A stretch of 40,344 nt of DNA from Alicyclobacillus acidiphilus NBRC 100859 (GCF_001544355.1 NZ_BCQI01000028.1:1-40344), one strand, 5' to 3'; counted from the stretch's first letter, positions 28,034 to 37,387 are shown. Notes: generated from the letters alone by a model not told the origin. A program made the numbers and translations.

Positions 28034-28507
28034 TTGCTGAACCGGGTAATTTTGATTGGGCGATTGACCGCAGATCCGGAACTGCGCTATACGAACACCG
28101 GTACGGCGGTTGCGTCATTTACGCTGGCCGTTGACAGGATGAGAACCGGACAGTCGGGTGAACGACAGACCGATTTTATCAATGTCGTCGTGTGGCAAAA
28201 GCAGGCGGAAATTGTCTCGCAGTATCTGCAAAAGGGCCGTTTGGCTGCAGTGGATGGCCGGTTGCAGATTCGGACGTATGACAATCGCGAGGGACAAAAG
28301 GTCCGCGTTGCCGAAGTGGTCGCCGAAACCGTGAGGTTCTTGGATCGTGGTCCAGATGCTGGTCAACAGACGGCCGGTTTTGGTGGGCAAACACCACCAC
28401 AGTCTCGTCCGCGCCCAGAACGGCCTTCAGCACCCTTGTACGAAGACGACCCATTTGCTGACGACAGCCAAACCATCGATATTTCGGAAGATGACTTGCC
28501 TTTCTGA
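28034..28507 (+). CDS. ssb: Single-stranded DNA-binding protein
   Basis: 157 residues. The OB fold begins MLNRVILIGRLTADPELRYT and contains FTLAVDR and FINVVVWQKQAE; a Gly/Gln/Pro-rich linker (about 112-140) leads to the acidic tail ending DDLPF, which recruits replication and repair proteins. TTG start 28034 with GGAGGGG upstream. Lies between rpsF and rpsR, the conserved order. Confidence 0.97.
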   Translation: MLNRVILIGRLTADPELRYTNTGTAVASFTLAVDRMRTGQSGERQTDFINVVVWQKQAEIVSQYLQKGRLAAVDGRLQIRTYDNREGQKVRVAEVVAETVRFLDRGPDAGQQTAGFGGQTPPQSRPRPERPSAPLYEDDPFADDSQTIDISEDDLPF

Positions 28508-28598
28508 TTTTGTACACCGAGTGATGTTCTGAACGGCAGGCCCATCGGCTTGCGTCGCTTGGACATGTCTCTCGGCAAAACGACGAGGAGTGATTTAG

Positions 28599-28829
28599 AT
28601 GCCGCGTAAAGGTCGTGGCGGAAAGCGTCGTAAGGTTTGCCAATTCTGCGTCGATAAGATCGATTATGCAGATTATAAGGATATCGGCCGTTTGAACAAG
28701 TTTCTGACGGAGCGTGGCAAAATCCTTCCGAGACGTATTTCCGGCAATTGTGCTCGCCATCAACGCCAGGTAACTGTCGCCATCAAGCGTGCACGTCAAA
28801 TTGCCTTGATGCCGTATACAACTGAGTGA
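28599..28829 (+). CDS. rpsR: Ribosomal protein bS18
   Basis: 76 residues, basic: begins [17 protein letters not shown] and contains [18 protein letters not shown]. Cys14-x2-Cys17 and a later NC51-x2-H54 could bind zinc, the cysteine-containing form of this protein. It pairs with bS6 on the 30S platform. ATG with GAGGAGTG upstream. A strong hairpin follows. Confidence 0.96.
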   Translation: MPRKGRGGKRRKVCQFCVDKIDYADYKDIGRLNKFLTERGKILPRRISGNCARHQRQVTVAIKRARQIALMPYTTE

Positions 28830-28847
28830 TTTCGAACGGAATGTACG

Positions 28848-28888
28848 AGGTCGTCTCGCCGCAGAATCCTGCGCGGGACGACCTTTGT
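28848..28888 (+). terminator. Intrinsic terminator after rpsR
   Basis: AGGTCGTC (28848-28855) and GACGACCT (28877-28884) form a perfect eight-pair stem; CGCAG/CTGCG (28860-28873) adds an inner stem. Followed by TTTGTTCG. It closes the rpsF-ssb-rpsR operon. Confidence 0.7.
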
Positions 28889-28973
28889 TCGTTAGAAGGA
28901 GCAGGACTTCATCCAGGTCGTGTGGAAGTTTCTACGGACAGTCACCCTGCGAATTTTCGAGGGGGGAAACGTG

Positions 28974-29279
28974 GTGGCCGGCATCGAAACAGAGGCAAAT
29001 TTAACGCAGCGGCTTCAGGCGATTGAGCATGACCGGATCGAACTGCTCCAACAGGCCGTTGAAGTCCTGCGAGGCATCCAGTCCGGCAATCAGGCGATGC
29101 TGACCGAGGCCTTGGCAGGTGTCGTTGGCTTCGCGTATTTGCTTGGTGTTCAATTGGGTATACCTGCGCATCGGATTGATCACGAAGTGATCACTGCCTT
29201 TCGCGAAGTGCTGGGCGAAGAGAACCCCAGAGCACGGGACATCGATGAGGTCGTACGGCATTTGAAGACCCGAGTCTAA
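28974..29279 (+). CDS. MazG-like family protein
   Basis: 101 residues from GTG 28974, with GGGGGG at 28961-28966. The helical pattern [20 protein letters not shown] ... [18 protein letters not shown] ... [15 protein letters not shown] resembles the small MazG-like proteins found beside ribosomal protein genes in Firmicutes. The acidic metal-binding motifs of true MazG pyrophosphatases (ExxE ... ExxD) are not evident, so enzyme activity is doubtful. The frame stays open to 28920 but that segment lacks a ribosome binding site. Confidence 0.55.
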   Translation: MAGIETEANLTQRLQAIEHDRIELLQQAVEVLRGIQSGNQAMLTEALAGVVGFAYLLGVQLGIPAHRIDHEVITAFREVLGEENPRARDIDEVVRHLKTRV

Positions 29280-29467
29280 CTGGACCTGCGGATGGGGACG
29301 AGAGTGTCTGCGAAGCGACGCAACTTCAGCAGGATCGAGGCCGCCGCGCCATTCAAGGTATTGGTCAGTTTTGCATTTGCGCCGCCGGCGTCAGGAGACT
29401 ACCATTTACAGTAGGAATAGACACGAATCGTGTTCACTTTGCACCGATTACAGAGGGGGTTGTGTCG

Positions 29468-29911
29468 ATGAAAGTCATCTTGTTGCAAGACGTCAAAGGA
29501 CAAGGGAAGCAGGGCGAAGTCAAGGATGTCAGCGAAGGATACGCTCGGAATTTCCTGTTTCCCCGCCATCTGGCCGAAGAGGCGACAGCGTCGGCGCTAA
29601 AAACTCTACAGCAAAAGCACGACAAAGAAGAACGGCATCGTGCTCAGGAACTGGCTGACGCGAAAGCGCTCGCCAAGGTCCTGGAAGACAAAAAGATTGT
29701 CGTGAAAACGCAGGCTGGAGAGGGCGGACGCCTGTTTGGCGCCATCACGACCAAACATATCGCCGATGCGATGAAGCAACAGGGCATCGACGTCGACAAA
29801 CGAAAAATCGTGCTGTCCGATCCCATCAAAGCTTTGGGTGGACACCGTGTCACTGTGAAGTTGCATCCCGAGGTACATGTCAGCATTTTGGTGTATGTAG
29901 AGGCGGAGTAA
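29468..29911 (+). CDS. rplI: Ribosomal protein bL9
   Basis: 147 residues. N-terminal domain [21 protein letters not shown] and [17 protein letters not shown], a long central helix, and a C-terminal domain with [18 protein letters not shown] 29468 has GAGGGGG (29453-29459) at good spacing; the GTG at 29462 is too close. Usually preceded by yybS-gdpP, which are absent here. Thirty bases separate it from dnaB. The 188 bases upstream show no clear promoter. Confidence 0.95.
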   Translation: MKVILLQDVKGQGKQGEVKDVSEGYARNFLFPRHLAEEATASALKTLQQKHDKEERHRAQELADAKALAKVLEDKKIVVKTQAGEGGRLFGAITTKHIADAMKQQGIDVDKRKIVLSDPIKALGGHRVTVKLHPEVHVSILVYVEAE

Positions 29912-29941
29912 GCCCTACTGAAGTGAAGAAAGGCGATGGCA

Positions 29942-31321
29942 ATGGCAGGCGAAGGAGCCATTTGGCAGGCAAGCGTCGGCGATACTTCGTTTCGCTTGCC
30001 GCCGCAGCAGATTGAAGCGGAGCAGGCTGTGCTCGGCGCGATGCTGATTTCCGAAGACGCGGTCGCAGAGGCGTTGGAGATCCTTGAGGCGGAGGATTTT
30101 TATCGATCCGCCCATCAGTCGATCTATCGCGCCATGCGCGAGGTGTACGAGGCGGGCCAACCGGTGGATATCATCACTGTGGCAGCGGCGCTTCGAACCC
30201 TTGACGATGCGTTGGAGTCCGTCGGCGGGGCGGAGTATCTTGCAGACTTGGCCGCCGCGATGCCAACCGCGCTGCACGTCGTGCAGTACGCGCAGATCGT
30301 GCGGGAAAAGGCGTTGCTTCGCCGGATCATCGCGGCCGCGTCGCAAATCGCGGAAGCTGGTTACAGTGGTGAAGCGTCCGCGACGGATGTCCTCGCAGAT
30401 GCCGAAAAAGTCATTCTCGAGTTGAGCCAATACCAGAAGACGCGAGATTTCACGCACATCTCGGACGTCCTGGAGTCGACTTTTGAACGAATTGAACAGC
30501 TCTACGCGAGCGACGGCAATATCACAGGCGTGCCGACGGGATACAGCGAATTGGATCGCATGACGAGCGGCTTTCAGAAGTCGGACCTGATCATCGTGGC
30601 CGCCAGGCCTTCCGTGGGCAAGACCGCGTTCGCACTCAACGTCGCACAGAATGTGGCGGTGCGCAGCGGGCTGCCAGTCGCGATCTTCTCGCTCGAAATG
30701 TCCAAGGATCAACTGGTTCAGCGCATGCTGTGCGCCGAAGCCTATATAGACGGCCACAAGCTCCGCAACGGTACGCTGGAAGACGAGGACTGGCCGAAGT
30801 TGTCGATGGGCGTCAGCACATTGAGCAATTCTCCGATATACATCGACGATTCGCCGGGCATTACGGTCCCTGAGATGAGGAGTAAGCTTCGGCGGTTGAA
30901 AATGGAGCATGGACTTGGATTCGTCGTGATCGACTACTTGCAGTTGATTCACGGCCGGAGATCCTCAGGCGAGAATCGCCAGCAGGAAATCTCCGAGATT
31001 TCGCGCTCGTTGAAGCAGTTGGCCCGTGAACTGGAGGTTCCGATTGTCGCTCTCGCGCAGTTGAGCCGATCCGTCGAGCAGCGCCAGGACAAGCGCCCGA
31101 TGTTGTCCGATATTCGCGAATCCGGTTCTATCGAGCAAGACGCGGATATCGTGGCATTCTTGTATCGGGACGATTATTACGATCCGGAAACGGACAAGCA
31201 GAACATCATCGAAATTATCATAGCCAAGCAACGAAATGGCCCGACAGGCAAGATAGAGTTGGTGTTCTTGAAGAACTACAACAAGTTCGTCAATCTCGAA
31301 AGGGCACATTCGAGCGCATGA
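29942..31321 (+). CDS. dnaB: Replicative DNA helicase DnaB (B. subtilis DnaC)
   Basis: 459 residues. N-terminal helical domain PPQQIEAEQAVLGAML binds primase; the RecA-like domain has Walker A AARPSVGKTAFALN, Walker B LGFVVIDYLQLI, and the LAQLSRSVEQRQDKRPMLSDIRES arginine-finger region (written in parts). The hexamer unwinds the fork ahead of polymerase. No intein interrupts the P-loop. ATG 29942 has AAAGG eight bases upstream; an ATG six bases earlier is too close. Its stop overlaps the next start as ATGA. Confidence 0.97.
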   Translation: MAGEGAIWQASVGDTSFRLPPQQIEAEQAVLGAMLISEDAVAEALEILEAEDFYRSAHQSIYRAMREVYEAGQPVDIITVAAALRTLDDALESVGGAEYLADLAAAMPTALHVVQYAQIVREKALLRRIIAAASQIAEAGYSGEASATDVLADAEKVILELSQYQKTRDFTHISDVLESTFERIEQLYASDGNITGVPTGYSELDRMTSGFQKSDLIIVAARPSVGKTAFALNVAQNVAVRSGLPVAIFSLEMSKDQLVQRMLCAEAYIDGHKLRNGTLEDEDWPKLSMGVSTLSNSPIYIDDSPGITVPEMRSKLRRLKMEHGLGFVVIDYLQLIHGRRSSGENRQQEISEISRSLKQLARELEVPIVALAQLSRSVEQRQDKRPMLSDIRESGSIEQDADIVAFLYRDDYYDPETDKQNIIEIIIAKQRNGPTGKIELVFLKNYNKFVNLERAHSSA

Positions 31322-31782
31322 GGACAGACGACTTGACGACTCCTCCGAACGACGGTTCGCAGCTTCCCACACTCACTCGCAAAGAGCGGCGGGCTATCCT
31401 GGAAGAGCGGAGGAGGCGCCGCAATCGCCGCCGTCGGGCACGGCTGCGCAGATTGCAAGTCATGAAATCCCTGCGCAGCATCCAATTTTGGCTGCGTGTA
31501 CTTGGGTTCGCAGTGATTGGTCTCTGTATCGTCTTCTGGGCCCGCTTCGCATTCGTATACGATATCCCGAGCTTTGCGGCGGTTGGATTGCCGCCACATG
31601 TTCAGGCATATGTCGCAGTCAAGCCGTGGTGGTTCGGCCCGCCAGTGTTTGACATCGGCAATTACGACGGGATCGACAATTGGCAGTGGGTTGCCAATCC
31701 GTATCAGTATCTCATCTATCACATGGGGAGATACGCAAGCATTTTGAGTCACCCCCACTTCGTCTGGATCAGGGCCTCATGA
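31318..31782 (+). CDS. Arg-rich single-pass membrane protein, hypothetical
   Basis: 154 residues. A polar N-terminus leads into a very basic run (RRRRRNRRRRARLRRL, residues 31-46), then one membrane helix (about 58-80) and an extracytoplasmic domain of about 70 residues rich in Trp, Tyr and Pro (VKPWWFGPPVFDIGNYDGID). Topology is predicted N-in by the positive-inside rule. ATG overlaps the dnaB stop codon by four bases, so translation is coupled. It sits where purA or nothing lies between dnaB and walR in Bacillus. I do not recognise the family. Confidence 0.7.
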   Translation: MRTDDLTTPPNDGSQLPTLTRKERRAILEERRRRRNRRRRARLRRLQVMKSLRSIQFWLRVLGFAVIGLCIVFWARFAFVYDIPSFAAVGLPPHVQAYVAVKPWWFGPPVFDIGNYDGIDNWQWVANPYQYLIYHMGRYASILSHPHFVWIRAS

Positions 31783-31848
31783 TGTGCACCGTTTTGCTCG
31801 AATGGGGCGTGGGGGGAGGCATTCGCAAGTCCGAAAGGAGGTATTCGC

Positions 31849-32541
31849 GTGCAGCATCACATACTCGTTGTCGAAGACGAAGAGCCCATCGCGAATATCC
31901 TTCGCTTCTCGCTCGAGCGCGCGGGCTACCGAGTTTCCTGCGCCTACGAGGGCACGCAAGCGCTCGAAATGTGGCACGGGCTTGCGGTCGATCTCGTCCT
32001 GCTCGACGTCATGCTGCCAGGAATGGACGGCTTTGACGTGTTGCGCGCCATTCGTTCCATCTCCGGCGTTCCCATCATCATGTTGACCGCGCGCGACGAC
32101 GAGGTCGACAAGGTACTCGGATTGGAACTTGGGGCAGACGACTACGTCACCAAGCCCTTCAGCACGCGGGAATTGTTGGCCCGCGTGAAAGCCAATCTGC
32201 GCCGGGTGACGGAAGAAGTCCCTGACGAACGTGACAATTCGAGTTATGTCCTCCAGGATCTCGTGATCGACATGAAGGGCTACCGGGTCACCAAATCGGG
32301 CGATCCGGTGATGCTGACGCATCGCGAGTTTCAAGTGCTCGCGCTGCTTGCCGGCCGACCGGGCCAGGTGTTTACGCGTGAACAACTGGTCGATCAAATC
32401 TGGGGAATCGACTACGAAGGCGACGCCCGAGCCGTTGATGTGACGATTCGGCGGCTGCGCGAGAAGCTCGAGGAAGATCCGAGCCAGCCGCGCTACGTTC
32501 TGACTCGCCGAGGCGTCGGCTACTACGCGAGGAATAAGTGA
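31849..32541 (+). CDS. walR: Two-component response regulator WalR (YycF)
   Basis: 230 residues, OmpR/PhoB class. Receiver domain with acidic pair E9/D10, phosphoacceptor Asp53 in LLDVMLPGMDG, Thr80 and Lys102 (TKPF). The C-terminal winged helix has LTHREFQVLALLAGRPGQVF and the RRLREKLEEDP recognition region. Essential regulator of cell-wall hydrolases in Firmicutes. GTG start at 31849 with AAAGGAGGT upstream. walK begins one base after its stop. Confidence 0.96.
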   Translation: MQHHILVVEDEEPIANILRFSLERAGYRVSCAYEGTQALEMWHGLAVDLVLLDVMLPGMDGFDVLRAIRSISGVPIIMLTARDDEVDKVLGLELGADDYVTKPFSTRELLARVKANLRRVTEEVPDERDNSSYVLQDLVIDMKGYRVTKSGDPVMLTHREFQVLALLAGRPGQVFTREQLVDQIWGIDYEGDARAVDVTIRRLREKLEEDPSQPRYVLTRRGVGYYARNK

Positions 32542-32542
32542 C

Positions 32543-34306
32543 ATGTTGTGGAGAAGCCTGCGGTTCAAATTGGTCCTCGTCTACACGCTGCTGATCCTGT
32601 TCGCCGTCGAGCTTATAGGGGCTTACTTTGTCCGCGCGTTGACGAGCACCTTGATCCACAATCAGTCTTCTGCCGCGAAGAGCCAGGCGCAGTTGATGGC
32701 GACGCTCGTCGCTCCCCAGCTCGACAGCAACGCCAAGGGCGTCGACACTTCGATCACCGCGCTTTTGCAGTCGGTGCCACAGTTTCTCGACGCGACTGTG
32801 TACGTCCTGAACCAGGACGGGGACGTGACCTACACCACCGCCGGCGGCGCGTTGATTGGGCAGAAACGCATCGATTCCGTCGCCACACAGGCGCTTTTGC
32901 ATCATACGTCAGCTCAGTCCATCCGCTTCGATCCGCTCTCAAAGAGCCATCTTCTCGCAATCGCAGTTCCGATTGAGCCCCGTGGCAAATTTATCGGCAT
33001 TTTGGAATATGTGTTGTCGATCCAGTCGACCTACGATACCATCCGGCAAGCGACCACGATTTTTTACACCGGATCGATAGGTGTGCTCATCTTGACGATC
33101 GTGCTGGGCATCATCGTCGCGCGCGCTCTGACCCGCCCTGTGCTGGATGTCACCCGGCAGGCCAGAGTCATGGCGGAAGGGGACTTTTCGACCCGGCTGC
33201 TGGTCACCGGCAACGACGAATTCTCCGCGCTCGGAGAAGCCATCAACCACCTGGCCGACGAATTGGCCGAGGCATTGGCGGCCAACCGTATGGAACAGGA
33301 TCGGCTGCGGACCATCATCACATCCATCGGGGAAGGCCTCATCGTCCTGGATGCCAATTGTAACGTGCTATTCATGAATCGCGCAGCGCGCAACATCTTC
33401 CACGCGACGGAAGATCCGGACGTCGATCCGGTCGAACTCCTGGGTCTTGATCGCTTGGCGAACGATGCGCTCGAATCCGAAGCGAGATCCGTCCGAGTCG
33501 TAGGTGATACAATCTATCACGTGATTGTGACCGGCATTTACCGAAACGGACAGGTCGAGGGATTTGTCGCTGTTGTCCGCGACGTCACTGAGCAGGAGAA
33601 GCTGAATCAAGCAAGACGGGATTTCGTCACCAATGTGTCGCACGAACTCCGAACGCCGTTGACAACGGTGAAGTCACACCTCGAAGTGCTCCATGACCTC
33701 GATGAAGATGAAGTGGAGACGAGGAACCAGTTCCTGAAGGTCATTGAGGAAGAGACGGATCGAATGGTCAGGTTGACGCAGGATCTCCTGCAACTGTCGG
33801 ATCTGGATCGAGGCGCGACTCCGAATGTCCAGCAGCCCATTGCTGTCGTGGATTTGCTGGATCGGGTGCGGCAGCGGTTTGCGGTTCAAGCAAACGGATT
33901 GCACTTGGAGTTCCACGTGGAACATCCTCGAGAAACCGCGACTATCTACGGGAATTTCGATATGGTGAATCGAATTCTCGACAACCTGATCTCCAACGCG
34001 TTCAAATACACGGCTCCGGGCGGAAGTGTTCGAGTCACGACCTTCGTGTATCCGACCACCGTATCGTTTGAAGTGGTGGATTCCGGTATCGGCATTCCGG
34101 AAAGTGATTTGCCGCGTGTATTTGAGCGTTTCTATCGCGTGGACAAGGCGAGATCGCGCCGTCTGGGCGGAACCGGCCTCGGCCTCGCTCTCGCGCGCGA
34201 GATGGCGGAGCGCATGGGCGGCTTCATCTACATCTCCAGTGAACCCGACGTGGGTACGACGGTCCGTGTGACGTTTCGCCGGGCGGATGGAGGTGATTCC
34301 GTGTGA
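32543..34306 (+). CDS. walK: Sensor histidine kinase WalK (YycG)
   Basis: 587 residues. Two membrane helices (11-33, 173-195) bracket an extracytoplasmic sensor domain (about 35-170). A HAMP domain (195-248), a PAS domain (about 255-345), the HisKA domain with His367 in VSHELRTPL, and the HATPase domain (N-box NLISNAFKYT at 481-490, G1 DSGIGIP, G2 GGTGLGLALA) follow. This is the complete WalK arrangement of low-GC Gram-positives. ATG one base after walR; the 3' end overlaps walH by four bases. A parS-like site lies within the gene. Confidence 0.96.
   Translation: MLWRSLRFKLVLVYTLLILFAVELIGAYFVRALTSTLIHNQSSAAKSQAQLMATLVAPQLDSNAKGVDTSITALLQSVPQFLDATVYVLNQDGDVTYTTAGGALIGQKRIDSVATQALLHHTSAQSIRFDPLSKSHLLAIAVPIEPRGKFIGILEYVLSIQSTYDTIRQATTIFYTGSIGVLILTIVLGIIVARALTRPVLDVTRQARVMAEGDFSTRLLVTGNDEFSALGEAINHLADELAEALAANRMEQDRLRTIITSIGEGLIVLDANCNVLFMNRAARNIFHATEDPDVDPVELLGLDRLANDALESEARSVRVVGDTIYHVIVTGIYRNGQVEGFVAVVRDVTEQEKLNQARRDFVTNVSHELRTPLTTVKSHLEVLHDLDEDEVETRNQFLKVIEEETDRMVRLTQDLLQLSDLDRGATPNVQQPIAVVDLLDRVRQRFAVQANGLHLEFHVEHPRETATIYGNFDMVNRILDNLISNAFKYTAPGGSVRVTTFVYPTTVSFEVVDSGIGIPESDLPRVFERFYRVDKARSRRLGGTGLGLALAREMAERMGGFIYISSEPDVGTTVRVTFRRADGGDSV
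33909..33924. promoter_or_regulatory. parS-like site 3 (in walK)
   Basis: AGTTCCACGTGGAACA matches the variant consensus TGTTCCACGTGGAACA at 15 of 16 positions; the inner 14 bases are a perfect palindrome. Confidence 0.75.
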
Positions 34307-35673
34307 TCAAGTCAATCTACCGTATCTCGAAGACGATCCTGCTGGTGCTATTGGTTGGCTCCAGCATGGTGCTAAGCTACTTCCTGTGGTCAGGCAATTT
34401 GGAGAAGGGCACGGAAATTGGCTTCGTGCAAGGTACCTCCTTGCCGATCTCGACGACACCTGTGCTCAACGACACGATTTCCCCTTATCAGATTACCGTT
34501 CAACGCGACAACGAATACGCAGACGTTCAACCGAATTCGAGCGAATATCAAACATGGACATCGATACTACTGAGCGCCCAGGCTTCTCATCCCAAGGTCA
34601 TCGGCTCGCTGCCGAGCGACGTGATCGCCTCCGCGACATTCAATTTTGGCATCGAAATCAACGACGGGTTGGGAAATAAGTGGATGAAAAATCTGACGCA
34701 GGCATTGACCGGATGGCAATGCCGAACCATCGTCCTGTACGCGGAGCGGGGAGAAGCACTATGCCACATCGCCTACGTGGGCGAGAACGATGCGGGTACG
34801 GACAGCATTCTGTCGGCCTCCACGGGATTGACCGCGGAACAGATGATGCAGACGGTATCTGCCGAAGTTGAGAAACAGCCAGCAACGGCTTGGAACGACT
34901 TCCAGTCCATCAGCCTTGTCCCGGAGCATGGCTCTATGCAACGCCTCGTGTACACGACGCAGTCCCCGGATTTACTGCCGCTCATCCATACGTTTTTTGT
35001 CAATCCACAAGCCATTACGAGAATTGCTGAAACGAGCCATACCAATCTGTGGACAGACGGCAGCCGGGCTGTCCAAGTCGACAGCCAGAACAGCACTTTG
35101 GACTATGAGGATCCCAACGCGAGTCAAGAGGGCATTCACACAAACGACTATGTGACGGCCATCAATTTTTTGCACGCTCACGGCGGAGGACCAACGGACT
35201 TGATTGGTTTTGATTCGTATTCCGCGCTCACCGTGGATCCAAACGCGCCGAGCATTGTATTCACACAGTACGTCGACGGCTATCCCATCCTGAATAACGG
35301 CGCCAACTACAGCATGAGCATCGACACCGGCCGGGTGCTGCAGTTCGATAGACCGCTGTGGACGCTTGGGACTCTCGCGCGCAAGAAGACCGTGCCGATT
35401 CTCGACGCCAAGCGGTTAGGATCCATTCTCAAGCGGATCGCACCGTCGACTCCACTCGATTCGTTTCACGTGGAACTTGGATACGTGCCGCTGCTACCAG
35501 GATCGAGATCGAGATATACGAGTCCGCCTTCCTCTTCGGCGGCCAAGCGAAGTGTCGTTCAAGCAAACCACGTTGAGTTGGAGCCGGCCTACTACATCTC
35601 CAGCACATCAGGAAACATTTGGGTTATCGACGCGGTGACAGGCGAGGTCTTACCGGGGGGGCAGGCCACATGA
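34303..35673 (+). CDS. walH: WalK regulatory protein WalH (YycH)
   Basis: 456 residues. One N-terminal membrane helix (about 11-30, TILLVLLVGSSMVLSYFLW) and a large extracytoplasmic domain. YycH and YycI associate with WalK in the membrane and modulate its activity. Identified by position, topology and size, plus blocks such as YVDGYPILN. Start GTG 34303 overlaps the walK stop (GTGA). Ends overlapping walI by four bases. Confidence 0.9.
   Translation: MIKSIYRISKTILLVLLVGSSMVLSYFLWSGNLEKGTEIGFVQGTSLPISTTPVLNDTISPYQITVQRDNEYADVQPNSSEYQTWTSILLSAQASHPKVIGSLPSDVIASATFNFGIEINDGLGNKWMKNLTQALTGWQCRTIVLYAERGEALCHIAYVGENDAGTDSILSASTGLTAEQMMQTVSAEVEKQPATAWNDFQSISLVPEHGSMQRLVYTTQSPDLLPLIHTFFVNPQAITRIAETSHTNLWTDGSRAVQVDSQNSTLDYEDPNASQEGIHTNDYVTAINFLHAHGGGPTDLIGFDSYSALTVDPNAPSIVFTQYVDGYPILNNGANYSMSIDTGRVLQFDRPLWTLGTLARKKTVPILDAKRLGSILKRIAPSTPLDSFHVELGYVPLLPGSRSRYTSPPSSSAAKRSVVQANHVELEPAYYISSTSGNIWVIDAVTGEVLPGGQAT
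35462..35477. promoter_or_regulatory. parS-like site 4 (in walH)
   Basis: CGTTTCACGTGGAACT keeps the CACGTG core and differs from the parS consensus TGTTTCACGTGAAACA at three positions, two of them the outermost. It is the weakest of the four. Confidence 0.45.
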
Positions 35674-36512
35674 ACTGGGAAGTTGCGAAATCGTGGTTGA
35701 TTGCGTTGTTTGTCATTCTCGATCTCGTCCTTGGCTGGCAACTCTACGAATCCCACGAGGTTGCCACCGGTTACACCGAGTCCCCGGCTGATTTGTTGGC
35801 GAACACAAAGACTTTGCTCGCGAACCACGGCCTTTCCCTGGATACGCAAGTTCCGTCTGGGCAGCCGGCCTTGCCGACGTTTGAAGCGACTATGGCGACG
35901 CCGAAATTCTCTGTCCTAGCGTCGATCGCATTTCCCAATGCGACGGGCAAGGTCACAACCGAAGACGACGTCGGCGTCTCCACGAACGAAGGCTCGTTGA
36001 CGGTGACAGGTGTCGGCAGTTGGGAAGTGACCTACTCTATCCCAGAAAAGTTAACCGCCGCCCGGACGCCGCTGTCCTACGCCTATCACGGCAATGACTA
36101 TGTGTTGGATCAAGCGACATCCGGCGACGGCCGCCTGGTGTATTACAAGAGGGCGGACAACTACCCGGTATTTGACGCGCAGATTGTGGCGACGGCGATA
36201 TCTGGCCAGTTGCAAGCCTACACCGAAACGTACATCGATCACGTCGTCAACACCAGCTCTCCCAAGCCCGTGATCAGCGCTCTCGACGCCCTCGACAGCC
36301 TGGCGAACGGCGTCGACAGAACTGACTCATCGTCGCACAACGAAGTGGTCAAGGTGGATCTTGGCTACGCCAGAAAAGTCCAAGTCACCGAGGAAAACAA
36401 CACGTCGCCGTCGAAGAACTATTGGTTCCCTGTATGGCGAATCGTGACGAGTCAAGGCACCTATTTCGTCAACGCCTTTACAGGAGAGGTCGAGATGGCG
36501 ACGGGGTTCTGA
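35670..36512 (+). CDS. walI: WalK regulatory protein WalI (YycI)
   Basis: 280 residues. Starts MNWEVAKSWLIALFVILDLV, an N-terminal membrane anchor (about 8-26) as in YycI, followed by an extracytoplasmic domain containing the late motifs WFPVWRIVT and YFVNAFTGEVE, shared with the end of WalH (VIDAVTGEV). Partner of WalH in restraining WalK. ATG 35670 overlaps the walH stop (ATGA). Confidence 0.9.
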   Translation: MNWEVAKSWLIALFVILDLVLGWQLYESHEVATGYTESPADLLANTKTLLANHGLSLDTQVPSGQPALPTFEATMATPKFSVLASIAFPNATGKVTTEDDVGVSTNEGSLTVTGVGSWEVTYSIPEKLTAARTPLSYAYHGNDYVLDQATSGDGRLVYYKRADNYPVFDAQIVATAISGQLQAYTETYIDHVVNTSSPKPVISALDALDSLANGVDRTDSSSHNEVVKVDLGYARKVQVTEENNTSPSKNYWFPVWRIVTSQGTYFVNAFTGEVEMATGF

Positions 36513-36580
36513 ACCCAAACGCGCAAACCAGCTCTCGGTTGACGCTGGCCGTTTCGTCTTTCAACAAGGAGGGCCCAAGG

Positions 36581-37387
36581 TTGCGATATTGCATTTTGGC
36601 AAGCGGCAGCAACGGCAACGCGGTATACATCGAGCACGGAGAAACGCGGATTCTGCTCGATGCAGGCATCAGCGGCAAACAATTGCGCTCTCGCTTGGTG
36701 GAGAACTGTGAACGCGACCTTGCAGACCTCACTGCCGTTCTCATCACGCATGAACACGACGATCACATCAAAGGTCTGGTCCAGGTCGCCAAGCACACGG
36801 ACGGACCGATTTATATGACCGAAGGCACGCAAGCGGCGTTGCCGGATAAAGCGCGACCGGACGATCTCAGCCGCTGCGCAATCGTTCGGGAAGATCAACC
36901 ATTTTACATAGGAGACATTTGCGTCACACCGTTTGCGGTCTCCCATGACGCGGAACAGCCGGTCGCATACCGCTTCGACTCGCCGGACGGCAGTCTTGCG
37001 GTGGTGACGGATTTGGGATACGTCAACGATCACCAAAAAACGCTCCTCCAGGACTGCGACGCGTACGTGTTTGAGAGCAATCACGACGTGGATATGCTGC
37101 GAGCAGGGCGGTACCCGTGGCACTTGAAGCGGCGAATCCTTGGGGACAAGGGGCACCTTTCGAACATCGACGCCGCCTATGCCTTGATTGACATCTTGCC
37201 GGACAAGCCCATCGACGTGCACCTTGCCCATCTCAGTGAGGACAACAATCATCCAGATCTCGCCATTTTGACCGTCGAACAGATTTTGCGCGACGCCCGG
37301 CCAGTCACGAAGGAGACGACAGCGCTCCACAAGACGAGCCGCAAAGCCGCCTCGCCAATTTTTGAAATGTCTAGAGCGCGAGTATGA
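36581..37387 (+). CDS. walJ: Metallo-beta-lactamase exonuclease WalJ (YycJ)
   Basis: 268 residues. The metal-binding motif THEHDDHIKG (His57, His59, Asp61, His62) and later ligands in FAVSHDAEQPVAY, TDLGYV and HLAHLSEDNNHP define the fold. YycJ is a cytoplasmic nuclease linked to mismatch repair and replication/cell-wall coordination. TTG 36581 is chosen: AAGGAGGG (36566-36573) lies eight bases upstream and the product begins RYCILASGSNGNAVYIEHG as in the family; the frame is open into walI without meaning. Confidence 0.95.
   Translation: MRYCILASGSNGNAVYIEHGETRILLDAGISGKQLRSRLVENCERDLADLTAVLITHEHDDHIKGLVQVAKHTDGPIYMTEGTQAALPDKARPDDLSRCAIVREDQPFYIGDICVTPFAVSHDAEQPVAYRFDSPDGSLAVVTDLGYVNDHQKTLLQDCDAYVFESNHDVDMLRAGRYPWHLKRRILGDKGHLSNIDAAYALIDILPDKPIDVHLAHLSEDNNHPDLAILTVEQILRDARPVTKETTALHKTSRKAASPIFEMSRARV

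Noticed and set aside
33517-33529. CACGTG core at TATCACGTGATTG in walK
   Set aside because: The flanks do not match parS (no TTTC/TTCC arms).
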